In this document: piece after piece, positions 1-6,872 of the stretch
Numbering within the stretch: the first letter of the stretch is position 1
How the letters are laid out: each line of letters begins with the position of its first letter
Assembly (NCBI GenBank): GCA_021806355.1
Contig: JAJZXT010000005.1
Coordinates: forward strand, 1 to 16,699
DNA from: Thermoplasmata archaeon
Lineage (GTDB): Archaea; Thermoplasmatota; Thermoplasmata; Thermoplasmatales; Thermoplasmataceae
Direction of reading: 5' to 3'
DNA: 16,699 bases
Translations under genes and position numbers: made by a program
The notes under the pieces: model-generated
What the model was told of the DNA's origin: nothing
The model's input: only the letters and a program-made list of their open reading frames with translations
Databases searched by the model: none

Positions 1-72
1 TCACCCATCATAAAAAATAGGGCTGCAGTCAACCAGCCTACTGTAGCCTAATAAGAGTTACAAGTCCCTTCC

Positions 73-91
73 GTCAGGAGGGGTAGTTGAC
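73..91 (-). repeat. IS605/IS607-like 3'-end motif, orphan copy 1
   Basis: Read on the minus strand, this stretch gives GTCAACTACCCCTCCTGAC, followed by GGAAGGGACTT, which can fold back on the CCCTCC. A nearly identical 20-mer lies at 10562-10581 on the plus strand, differing by one G. The GTCAACTACCCCTCC-hairpin layout is what I know from right ends/omega-RNA regions of TnpB-carrying IS200/IS605 and IS607 elements. No tnpB reading frame is adjacent, so it is probably a scar. The repeat itself is seen directly; the element assignment is inference. Confidence 0.45.
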
Positions 92-207
92 CTGATAGGA
101 ACATGTTTAACAGAAATGCTTGCGCATTCCCCTGGAAATATGATAATTCGGAATAGAATGAGCAGAGCAATACAGATATCATGGAATTGAAGTTACATTT
201 TCATGAT

Positions 208-217
208 TGTATTATAG
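208..217 (+). promoter_or_regulatory. TATA box for the 296-aa membrane protein gene
   Basis: TGTATTATAG is centred about 26 bp before the ATG at 239. This is the spacing expected for an archaeal TATA box with transcription starting at or next to the start codon (leaderless). No Shine-Dalgarno sequence precedes the ATG. Confidence 0.5.
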
Positions 218-238
218 TAATTTTTCATACCCTTCCAT

Positions 239-1129
239 ATGCACGATCTCCTGTACATTATACTCACAGAAGTTCTCATGACCCCGCTTATTATATATAT
301 AATCGTATACATTTCAAATTTTTTTGATACCCTTGGAACCAGGAAGATATCCGCAATTCTGTTGATCCTCTCGATGATGTCCGGGATGCTAAATTCCATT
401 GATTATTATCTAATTTTCCCAAGAACATTCCTCAATGAAGTTATGGCCATAAATATCTCGATGTTCGAAATGACTGTTATCCTGTCATATGTCCTTATTT
501 CGGCATTTAATGGAAATCTGAGAAGAATGACAAAGACCCATGCAAAATGGATGTCTATACTCGTTGGCTGGAACGAGATCTCAATGGCCATATTGCTTTA
601 TACACTCTCATCAGGCTTTGGAAATGGTAACTTTTACCTGAACACAATTAATCTCTTCGGTGCAGGAATAACAAATTATCTGTTTGCAGTTCCAATGATA
701 ATCGAAATGCTCATTCTCTTATATGTAAGAGTTCATAGTGGGTTAGGAAAAAGGATATCGATTTCAATTATATTGATGCAGGTTTCTGATCCTGGCCTTT
801 TCGATGGCCAATTTGCAGCATACCTGACCATTTTATTCTCTCTTGTGATGTTATTTGCCATTTATTACACAATATCCTATGTTCATAATCATCGAAATGA
901 ACTGGAACCAAAATGGGAGAAAAATATTAAATTCTTTATCTTTTTGATACTCTTTTCTGCTGTCGGATTAATTGCGAGTGTGGTGATACCAGGCCAATTT
1001 GGAGTCAGGTGGATAATCTTCGCCGTTTCAATGGCTTATTCAACAATATACTATTTTATGATATCATTCAGGTTTTTTGATTCCAGCACACCGGAAGGCA
1101 TCAGGAAGAAGGCCCTGGAGAATTCATGA
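239..1129 (+). CDS. Polytopic membrane protein, paralogue of the N-terminal unit of the neighbouring ferredoxin-domain protein
   Basis: I do not recognise a named family. The 296-aa product is almost wholly hydrophobic, with about seven or eight membrane segments (roughly residues 4-28, 38-58, 68-90, 104-126, 144-165, 192-215, 230-251, 258-276) and a short charged C-terminus. It aligns almost without gaps to the first 220 residues of the 656-aa protein encoded convergently. Shared features are MMSGM/MMNGM near residue 48, a FEM/LEM at 76-80, NEISM/NEFLM with Glu113 and Met116 at identical positions, and PMIIEM/PMALEM near 153-158. The repeated Glu-Met pairs lie within predicted helices and could serve structure, proton transfer or metal/cofactor binding; that is inference. 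The ATG at 239 is supported by a TATA box about 26 bp upstream. The 3' end is only 9 bp from the end of the convergent gene, which suggests a linked pair. Confidence 0.8.
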   Translation: MHDLLYIILTEVLMTPLIIYIIVYISNFFDTLGTRKISAILLILSMMSGMLNSIDYYLIFPRTFLNEVMAINISMFEMTVILSYVLISAFNGNLRRMTKTHAKWMSILVGWNEISMAILLYTLSSGFGNGNFYLNTINLFGAGITNYLFAVPMIIEMLILLYVRVHSGLGKRISISIILMQVSDPGLFDGQFAAYLTILFSLVMLFAIYYTISYVHNHRNELEPKWEKNIKFFIFLILFSAVGLIASVVIPGQFGVRWIIFAVSMAYSTIYYFMISFRFFDSSTPEGIRKKALENS

Positions 1130-1138
1130 ATATTTTGT

Positions 1139-3109
1139 TCACTTTCTTGAGAGCTTTTCCTTCAGGAAATGCCTGACATCATAGAAGAATATATTTTCAT
1201 AGGGGCATGCCTCCACACAATCTCCAATGCCAACGCACCTCGAATTCTTGAACTCTCCCGAGGATATGAAACTCCCCGGCTGTGACGACAGGCCAACCGG
1301 GCAGGCAGTTGCACAATCTTTTGTCTTGCATGTAACACATTGATTTGTATCTTTTACCTTAAGCCTGAACAGGCCAAATCTTCCTATGAACCGGTTGAAA
1401 TTTCCCCAGTGGCAATAACCAGTGTTTATACAGCCATAACTTCCAAAATAAGGCATTGTGATAAAGACTGCATACCACATCATATCGAATAAAATAATGT
1501 AAATGAAAAACAGTGGATCGGTTCCGTACAATGTATAATTCAGGATATGGTATGAATCCAGCAAAGAGATAATGGCAGCAATGCCAAGTGAAAGATATAC
1601 AGTCATTGATACGATTCGATAAATGGCATTCTTTTCCCCGCCAGTACTAATATATTTTGCAGTTCCAGATGTGCGGTTAAATTTCTTCATTGAATCATAA
1701 AATGTACCCTGGTACATCAGGGGAGCAGTGCAGAAAACAGAACATAGCTGGCGAGCTCCAAACAACAGGGATAATGATCCGCTCAAGACATAGGTCAGGA
1801 GCATGGGAATGATCAAATATGGAAGTAATCCGCCTCCGGCACCAATGCCCATGGACCACCCTATGAATGGATAAATTTGGGCATTCGGAATCACAAAGCT
1901 TGGAATCAATATGGTATAGATTGCGTATGCACCAATCAAGAGACCCAACCTAATTCTGTTCTCAAGTTCACGGGTCTTGAGAATCTTGAATACTACAAGC
2001 GAGCCCATCTCTAAACCCATCATGATGAGAAACCATGATGAACCTGTTATACTTCCAATAAAAATTATGGAATCATAAGCAATCGCGGATAAAATATTGG
2101 GAATTGAGCCAGATATGGATGTCAGTGCCATAGCGTTAAGAAATCTCGCAGCACCAAAGTATTGCAGATCAAAGGTAGCTCCCATTGCGAATTCTGCTAT
2201 GAAGATGGACAGAAGGAATTCGGTTGACCATTTCCTGTCCGCAATCCAGATTATCTTTCCTTTTTCTCTGAAAGAACCAGGCCTAACAATAGCATTGATA
2301 TAAATTATCATCTCCAGTACTATTGCCACTGAAACGATTATTTTGTCTGAATCATATTGATAAAATAATACGCCAATCATCATCAATGCATAAGTCAGGA
2401 GGATTTCTATGACGTAATTTGCAAATCCTCTGTTTATGGAATTATCTCTGTATAAAGATTCAAAAAGATATACAAGAAGGATTGTCATGAAAACGCCTCC
2501 AGCATATATGGATATTGAAAGCCAGGTAAATCCAGCCATTGCTGTAGGCGTAAGAAACATAATTACTGATTGAAAAACGATGAAAGTAAACGGTTTCCTG
2601 TACTCCTTTCTGATTGCAAGAAAAGCGGTGAGAAACATCTCGAGTGCCATGGGAAAAATAAACCAGTAAGACGACACAGTGTCAGCAAAGATTGCTGGCA
2701 TATTGTGGTTGTATAAAGTATAGGCAGAAATGCCAGAAACATAGGAATTGAAATCAAGGCTCATTAAAAACTCATTGAGCAAAGTTGCAACAATCAATAA
2801 TTTCAGGTTAACATTCTTGATAGAATGAGGGTTGCCTATTCCGTTGATAAAAATGAAAAGGGGATAAACCATCTCCAGAGACATTATGCCTGCAGTGAGT
2901 ATAATTGTGGAATCTACAGTTAACGAAAATATGCCGGAGAAATAAATTGCAGGACCAAGCAGCATTCCGTTCATCATTGCGAGTAGAATGTACACAATCA
3001 CGATTTTAAGTGAGCTTGTGGGATTTCTTGAGAGAAAAAGAATGTAAGATGTAGCCACTCCCATAGAAATAGCTAACGATGAGAGGAGGAATTCAACAGT
3101 TATCATCAT
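1139..3109 (-). CDS. Large membrane protein with C-terminal ferredoxin-type Fe-S domain
   Basis: The 656-aa product has many membrane helices through about residue 555, then a cytosolic iron-sulfur domain. Residues 1-220 are paralogous to the neighbouring 296-aa protein. Residues about 230-405 look like a second, divergent copy: LEM at 265-267, AEFAM at 305-309, SSWF at 357-360 and GLEM at 365-368. Two membrane-adjacent cysteine pairs follow: C456/C460 in GARQLCSVFC, reminiscent of NapH/NosR/CcoG-type proteins, and C560/C566. The C-terminal domain carries cluster 1 as C591-x2-C594-x4-C599-x3-C603-P. Cluster 2 is C625-x5-C631-x3-C635-P, with Ile628 where the second cysteine normally sits, so a [3Fe-4S] or altered cluster is likely. 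A role in membrane electron transfer is inferred; donor and acceptor are unknown. The start at 3109 has a TATA box about 26 bp upstream. Confidence 0.8.
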   Translation of the reverse strand: MMITVEFLLSSLAISMGVATSYILFLSRNPTSSLKIVIVYILLAMMNGMLLGPAIYFSGIFSLTVDSTIILTAGIMSLEMVYPLFIFINGIGNPHSIKNVNLKLLIVATLLNEFLMSLDFNSYVSGISAYTLYNHNMPAIFADTVSSYWFIFPMALEMFLTAFLAIRKEYRKPFTFIVFQSVIMFLTPTAMAGFTWLSISIYAGGVFMTILLVYLFESLYRDNSINRGFANYVIEILLTYALMMIGVLFYQYDSDKIIVSVAIVLEMIIYINAIVRPGSFREKGKIIWIADRKWSTEFLLSIFIAEFAMGATFDLQYFGAARFLNAMALTSISGSIPNILSAIAYDSIIFIGSITGSSWFLIMMGLEMGSLVVFKILKTRELENRIRLGLLIGAYAIYTILIPSFVIPNAQIYPFIGWSMGIGAGGGLLPYLIIPMLLTYVLSGSLSLLFGARQLCSVFCTAPLMYQGTFYDSMKKFNRTSGTAKYISTGGEKNAIYRIVSMTVYLSLGIAAIISLLDSYHILNYTLYGTDPLFFIYIILFDMMWYAVFITMPYFGSYGCINTGYCHWGNFNRFIGRFGLFRLKVKDTNQCVTCKTKDCATACPVGLSSQPGSFISSGEFKNSRCVGIGDCVEACPYENIFFYDVRHFLKEKLSRK

Positions 3110-3127
3110 TTAGGAAACGAAGATTTT

Positions 3128-3140
3128 GATAATATTTAAC
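3128..3140 (-). promoter_or_regulatory. TATA box for the ferredoxin-domain membrane protein gene
   Basis: On the minus strand the sequence reads GTTAAATATTATC, centred about 25-26 bp before the ATG at 3109. The spacing fits leaderless transcription starting at the start codon. Confidence 0.5.
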
Positions 3141-3186
3141 GTTGTTTTATTTTCAATCGCCAATTTTGAATTATTGCATCACTACT

Positions 3187-3194
3187 AAAAAAAA
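3187..3194 (-). terminator. Oligo-T terminator after the zinc-ribbon/SHOCT gene
   Basis: A run of eight A on the plus strand is a T8 tract on the minus strand, about 38 bp past the stop codon of the zinc-ribbon gene. Archaeal transcription commonly ends at such T tracts without a hairpin. Confidence 0.45.
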
Positions 3195-3231
3195 TTGGTT
3201 TGCTTTATATCAAAGAAATAACACTTATTCA

Positions 3232-3882
3232 TCAACTATTCACAAAATCTAACAGCAATTTCTTCTTTCTGGAAGAATATTCCTCGCCCGTTATTATCTT
3301 ATGTTCATATAGCATCTTGAGTTCGTACAGTGCCTTCTCCAAGGGGGTACCGCTAACCAATTCAGGCTGTCTGGGACTTGGTTCCCTTGGAACAGTAGGT
3401 TCAGGTTCAATTTTATTTTCAACCTTCTTTTTCCTGAACGGACCCGGATCTATAACTCTCTGGGCAATTACCTTGTTGGCAAGCGAGGAAACCTGGGGAG
3501 CTTCTTCTTGAGCTCCATTATCTATATCGGCAAAATGTGAGGTTGAATCAATTTTATCTGGGATTTCTTCTCGAATAGTTTCATCATCTTTGCCTTCTTC
3601 TGATTCTGCTTCAATTATCTCCTTACTGCTGCTTTGCTTTTCAACGGGAGCCTCAATATTTTCTGTTTTGGAGACAAGTGGCTTAGCCGGCTCTGCCTTT
3701 GGGCTATTTTGTAAATTTATCGAATCTGCTTTGTTATCCTGTGAAATATTAATATTACTTTTTTCCTCCTTATTTGCTCCATGAGAAATATTCCCGACAG
3801 GCTGAGAGAGTTTTGTTCCACATTTCTGACAAAATTTTGAATCATCCGGAAACACTGAACCGCACTTTGGGCAAGTTAACAT
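3232..3882 (-). CDS. Zinc-ribbon protein with acidic linker and C-terminal SHOCT-like domain
   Basis: The 216-aa product is soluble, with no signal peptide or membrane segment. Residues 1-25 form a zinc ribbon (CPKCG...CQKCG). Residues about 30-175 are a low-complexity, Glu/Lys/Ser/Pro-rich, probably disordered linker. Residues about 180-216 resemble a SHOCT domain (LYELKMLYEHKIITGEEYSSRK), a short helical module thought to mediate oligomerisation. I place the start at 3882, not at the in-frame ATG at 3942. The ribbon begins directly after this Met, and a TATA box lies about 25 bp upstream, inside what the longer reading would make coding. The divergent gene starting near 4341 also ends in a SHOCT-like domain, so the products may interact; that is inference. 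No enzyme activity is evident. Confidence 0.8.
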   Translation of the reverse strand: MLTCPKCGSVFPDDSKFCQKCGTKLSQPVGNISHGANKEEKSNINISQDNKADSINLQNSPKAEPAKPLVSKTENIEAPVEKQSSSKEIIEAESEEGKDDETIREEIPDKIDSTSHFADIDNGAQEEAPQVSSLANKVIAQRVIDPGPFRKKKVENKIEPEPTVPREPSPRQPELVSGTPLEKALYELKMLYEHKIITGEEYSSRKKKLLLDFVNS

Positions 3883-3902
3883 AATCTCAAAAATACTCTG
3901 GC

Positions 3903-3913
3903 TATATAAATAT
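3903..3913 (-). promoter_or_regulatory. TATA box deciding the start of the zinc-ribbon/SHOCT gene
   Basis: On the minus strand ATATTTATATA is centred about 25 bp before the ATG at 3882. It implies a leaderless mRNA beginning at that codon and argues against the upstream in-frame ATG at 3942. Confidence 0.6.
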
Positions 3914-3942
3914 TCACTACTGAAATAGAGTGCTAATTTCAA

Positions 3943-4340
3943 AATGAGTGATTAGCAAAAATTTATGTTCTCTTGATGTTTCATAATTCGATGAAGCCAT
4001 TACATTCGTCACCGCTCGTTGTTTCAGAAAAAACAAGGTCTTTAACTTTTATTTACTTGATAAATTGTGCTTTTTCACATATCGGTTCAAATTTGTATAA
4101 TCCTGAGATTTTTGTTATTAGCTCGAATATTGTTTGTGGCAATTGTGAAAGGACTGGATGAGTGGCGTGGGTTAGAGGAATCAACAATGAGGATAAATAA
4201 TATGAATAAAGATGGGATGGAAAGGAATGGAGATGGACGGGAAGAAAAAAAAATAATGATTTATAGATCAGGATTAATGGCAAAAAAAGAAATTATTTTG
4301 AAAAGCAATAAAATGAAATGCATAGCGTCAAAACAAGAAG
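3943..4340. other. Divergent intergenic region with a purine-rich half
   Basis: About 400 bp between the two divergent SHOCT-domain genes. The left half is AT-rich. The right half (about 4145-4340) is strikingly purine-rich on the plus strand and contains several A/G runs. It may hold the promoter and a leader for the surface-protein gene. A 98-codon frame crosses it (4067-4363) but starts with TTG, has no domain and is low complexity, so I do not call it. Confidence 0.5.
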
Positions 4341-4345
4341 GTGAT
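4336..4345 (+). promoter_or_regulatory. Strong Shine-Dalgarno-like sequence at the surface-protein start
   Basis: AGAAGGTGAT matches the perfect anti-SD complement AGGAGGTGAT at nine of ten bases. It overlaps the GTG at 4341 and lies 22 nt before the in-frame ATG at 4368, which is further than usual. It leaves the true start unresolved between these two codons. Confidence 0.35.
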
Positions 4346-6029
4346 AGGCACGAGTCTTATTAGAAAGATGTTTGCATTTGCCATTATCGTTTTATTTATA
4401 GTATCTGTGGTTGTTGTTGCTGTGCCGGTCTCTGCGCAAAATCCTCAAGGAAATAGTTCATCAAATTCAATGTACAATGTTGTTATAACACAGCGAACAA
4501 CTCTTCATTCAAATCTTTATGGAGATAATTTAACAATTGCCGGTGGAGCTACATTAATTACCAATGGATATAGCATCATTCTTCAGGGAGCATTTATAAA
4601 TTTTGGCACCGTGTGTTCGGGATACAATAGCAATTCGATTACCCAAGGATATATTTCCAGTGATTTACCCGAATCAACTGGTGGTTCCGGTGGGGGAGCA
4701 AGTGCTGGAACAAACTATGGTGTCTCAGCTTACTATTCTGGTTCAACTATGGTTCCGGGTGGAATCGCTAACGCAAATAGTAATGGAGGCAATGGCAATC
4801 AGTTAGATCAGAATCAAATTATTGGATACATAACGACGAATAGTATTTCGAAATGGTTCACGAATGGCATTCAGAACTATATCAGTGGGGCTGCAGGCGG
4901 CTCTGTTCGTGGAAATTATGGGACTGGATCTGGAGGTTATGGTTCATATGGTATTTACATTCAGGCGAACGCAGTCATTGCAGGAACAATTAATGCATTT
5001 GGGGAGTCAGTATATGGTGGAACCTGTGATTATGGAATGCAGGGTGCGGGAGGTGGTGGATCAATCATCATTGCTTATGGAAATGGCGGCATTACCAAAG
5101 GAATATGTAATTCCAATGGAGGACTTTCATTAGATTATAACTATTATGGGTATAATGGTGGAAAAGGCGGAAATGGCACGATTTTTGCAATCAGCTATGC
5201 TGGACATAGTGCACCGGTAAAGGTTTCATACAACGTCCCGCAATGGGCATTTGATGGGGCCTTTGCATGTTATCACACATCAGATACATCAGGTACAAAA
5301 TCAAATACTGGACAAAGTTCATATTATGCATATATAAATCAATCAATAGAACAGGTAAGTGTTCCACTACAGGAATTTACATTGTATTACAATGATAATG
5401 GAAGCGTTACATCATATTCAGAGTATTTTAACAATCCGTCTGAGCTTCTGGCTGTAAATAGCACATCGCTTACATTGATCAATTCTGGAACCACGAAGAA
5501 TACGGGATACTTTAATATTGGTGGGTTAAATGTAACCGATTTTACCATTTCCACAGGAGTTAGTGTGAGTACCCCTGCTGGCCAATATCTTGCCGATCAA
5601 ATTAATTTTCACAACAGTTCGGCACAGTCGCAAATTAATGCTACTATGTGGATATCACAATCGTCCGGTATGCTGCTAAAATTTTCATTTTCAGGAACTA
5701 TATTTTCCTACAATACTTACACTAATGAAAAAGGTACGGTAAATCTTGTTAAAACCAATATAGCTATGGCTGGCCCCTCACCTAAAAGCTCAATATTAGA
5801 ATATGCCATTATTGGAGGGATAGTAGCAATAGCGGCTGTAGCATTATTCATGGGGTACAGAGCAGGTTATCTGAATATTCATAAATTATCCTCTCCGCGG
5901 CCTGGTCACCAAATACCTGGGAAGTCTTCTGTCCAATCTATAAAGAATTTACGGGAATTAAGGGACTCCGGCCTCATTTCTGAGGAGGAATTTGATAATA
6001 AATTATCTGAAATTCTATCCAGAAAATAG
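4341..6029 (+). CDS. Secreted glycine-rich surface protein, C-terminally anchored, with cytosolic SHOCT-like tail
   Basis: The 562-aa product begins with a signal peptide (hydrophobic residues 10-30, likely cleavage after VSA at 32). The ectodomain starts with a short beta-rich stretch, then a Gly/Asn/Ser/Tyr-rich region at about 110-290 with GGSGGG, GAGGGG and GGKGGNG strings. This resembles glycine-rich beta-helix or adhesin-like extracellular domains. Four cysteines in the ectodomain could form disulfides. Several N-x-S/T sequons suggest N-glycosylation. A membrane helix at about 486-506 is followed by a basic/Pro linker and a SHOCT-like domain at about 533-562 (LRELRDSGLISEEEFDNK). That places the SHOCT tail in the cytosol, where it could meet the zinc-ribbon SHOCT protein encoded divergently. 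A cell-envelope role is inferred. The start is GTG 4341 or ATG 4368; the shorter form still keeps a signal peptide. Confidence 0.75.
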   Translation: MIGTSLIRKMFAFAIIVLFIVSVVVVAVPVSAQNPQGNSSSNSMYNVVITQRTTLHSNLYGDNLTIAGGATLITNGYSIILQGAFINFGTVCSGYNSNSITQGYISSDLPESTGGSGGGASAGTNYGVSAYYSGSTMVPGGIANANSNGGNGNQLDQNQIIGYITTNSISKWFTNGIQNYISGAAGGSVRGNYGTGSGGYGSYGIYIQANAVIAGTINAFGESVYGGTCDYGMQGAGGGGSIIIAYGNGGITKGICNSNGGLSLDYNYYGYNGGKGGNGTIFAISYAGHSAPVKVSYNVPQWAFDGAFACYHTSDTSGTKSNTGQSSYYAYINQSIEQVSVPLQEFTLYYNDNGSVTSYSEYFNNPSELLAVNSTSLTLINSGTTKNTGYFNIGGLNVTDFTISTGVSVSTPAGQYLADQINFHNSSAQSQINATMWISQSSGMLLKFSFSGTIFSYNTYTNEKGTVNLVKTNIAMAGPSPKSSILEYAIIGGIVAIAAVALFMGYRAGYLNIHKLSSPRPGHQIPGKSSVQSIKNLRELRDSGLISEEEFDNKLSEILSRK

Positions 6030-6296
6030 GCACTCCAATTCCCACTGCCTTCTGGATAGTGATTTATCATTGTAACATGAATGAGCATAGCAAGATACCT
6101 TAATAGGATTAAAGTGTATATATGAAGGTAGGATCTTGAATTAATCACGTTAGTCGCAGAAGGTTACGATGTTTTCTTATAAAGTTTCTTTTGTCTAGAA
6201 GGCGGATTTCGGCTATGGTAAATTTTCATCCTCTTCGAAATCTAAAATTGCTATGCCATAAGTTCAAACGGCTCGGCTGTGAATTACAATTCCAAA
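6030..6296. other. Intergenic region, no gene seen
   Basis: This stretch between the surface-protein gene and the tRNA holds no supported gene. A TATA-like TTATAAAG at about 6178-6185 could initiate a plus-strand transcript running antisense into the tRNA, but nothing else supports that. Confidence 0.4.
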
Positions 6297-6368
6297 TGGA
6301 CTGGAGGGGACTTGAACCCCTGACCTCTTCCATGCCAAGGAAGCGATCTACCGCTGATCTACCAGCCC
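6297..6368 (-). tRNA. tRNA-Ala (anticodon GGC)
   Basis: Read on the minus strand, the 72-nt sequence folds as a standard cloverleaf. The acceptor stem is GGGCTGG/CCAGTCC with one G-U pair, the D stem GATC/GATC, the anticodon stem CTTCC/GGAAG, and the T arm AGGGG-TTCAAGT-CCCCT. The loop TTGGCAT places anticodon GGC at 6336-6334, decoding GCC/GCU alanine codons. The discriminator base is A; CCA is not encoded. No intron is present. Confidence 0.95.
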
Positions 6369-6390
6369 GTTATGCCCTAAGGCTTTCACC

Positions 6391-6403
6391 TATTAAATAT
6401 TTA
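6391..6403 (-). promoter_or_regulatory. TATA box of the tRNA-Ala gene
   Basis: On the minus strand TTAAATATTTAATA lies about 25-35 bp upstream of the mature tRNA 5' end, as expected for an archaeal tRNA promoter with a very short 5' leader. Confidence 0.55.
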
Positions 6404-6757
6404 AGCATACATTGTTTATGACACCCATAAGATTGTTTAGAGCAGCTCTAAGTATGATATGATCAACCCCAACATTCAGTTTATTAGGACTCTATGCCTC
6501 TAAATAAAGTTCAGTCAGATTGTATATTGAATCATTTTCTCAGTGCTCTACGAAAATATAACCTAAATTTGGCAAAAAGGCTTGAAAGAAAATCAGGATA
6601 TCCACACATTAAATGAAGAAATCTGTTCACGCATGGTTATTATCTAATAAACCAAAATATAGTATTTTAGAATTTCTAAAAAAATTGATTAGCAAATAGT
6701 TGTTATACGGTCATCAATTTTTTTACGGAAATATCTTTAAAATACTGTATCTGGCGT

Positions 6758-6775
6758 ATAAGAAACATTTCTTAT
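6758..6775. repeat. Perfect 18-bp palindromic repeat upstream of the regulator gene
   Basis: ATAAGAAA-CA-TTTCTTAT has two perfect 8-bp arms around a 2-bp spacer. It lies about 100 bp upstream of the regulator start and could be an operator or binding site. Its role is unproven. Confidence 0.45.
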
Positions 6776-6841
6776 GAGTAAGAATAATAATAATCAGTAG
6801 TGTATACTATGAATTATTAAAGACAATCAATATAGACGTAA

Positions 6842-6870
6842 CATATTTATTACATAACCAAATTTATAAC
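6842..6870 (+). promoter_or_regulatory. Two alternative TATA boxes for the regulator gene
   Basis: CATATTTATTA (centre about 6847) lies 26 bp before the GTG at 6873. AAATTTATAAC (centre about 6865) lies 23 bp before the in-frame ATG at 6888. Either can give a leaderless transcript, so the start codon is ambiguous by five residues. Confidence 0.45.
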
Positions 6871-6872
6871 AT

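Larger units (their letters stand above)
1..238. other. Intergenic region with mobile-element scar
   Basis: No credible coding region lies in the first 238 bases. The stretch holds the IS-like motif at 73-91 and the promoter of the next gene at about 209-217. Any gene to the left lies outside the window. Confidence 0.5.
6421..6872. other. Long AT-rich intergenic region with an 18-bp palindrome
   Basis: About 450 bp without a convincing gene. It contains a perfect inverted repeat at 6758-6775 and two TATA-like boxes just before the regulator gene. A 40-codon frame at 6494-6616 (ATG to TGA) is the best small ORF, but it has no clear promoter or domain. Confidence 0.5.

Noticed and set aside
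3883..3942. Twenty-residue N-terminal extension of the zinc-ribbon/SHOCT protein
   Set aside because: The TATA box for a leaderless start at 3882 lies inside this stretch, and the zinc ribbon starts right after the second Met.
4067..4363. 98-codon plus-strand ORF upstream of the surface-protein gene
   Set aside because: It starts with TTG, overlaps the next gene, is low complexity over the purine-rich stretch and shows no domain or promoter.
6297..6368. tRNA-Ala as an integration site for the accessory genes
   Set aside because: I found no second copy of the tRNA 3' end elsewhere in the window and no integrase next to it.
6191..6421. 76-codon plus-strand ORF containing WRGLEPLTSSMPRKRSTADL
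   Set aside because: It is the antisense translation of the tRNA-Ala gene, a well-known spurious ORF pattern.
6494..6616. 40-codon ORF in the gap before the regulator
   Set aside because: No well-placed TATA box or ribosome site and no recognisable motif; chance length for AT-rich DNA.
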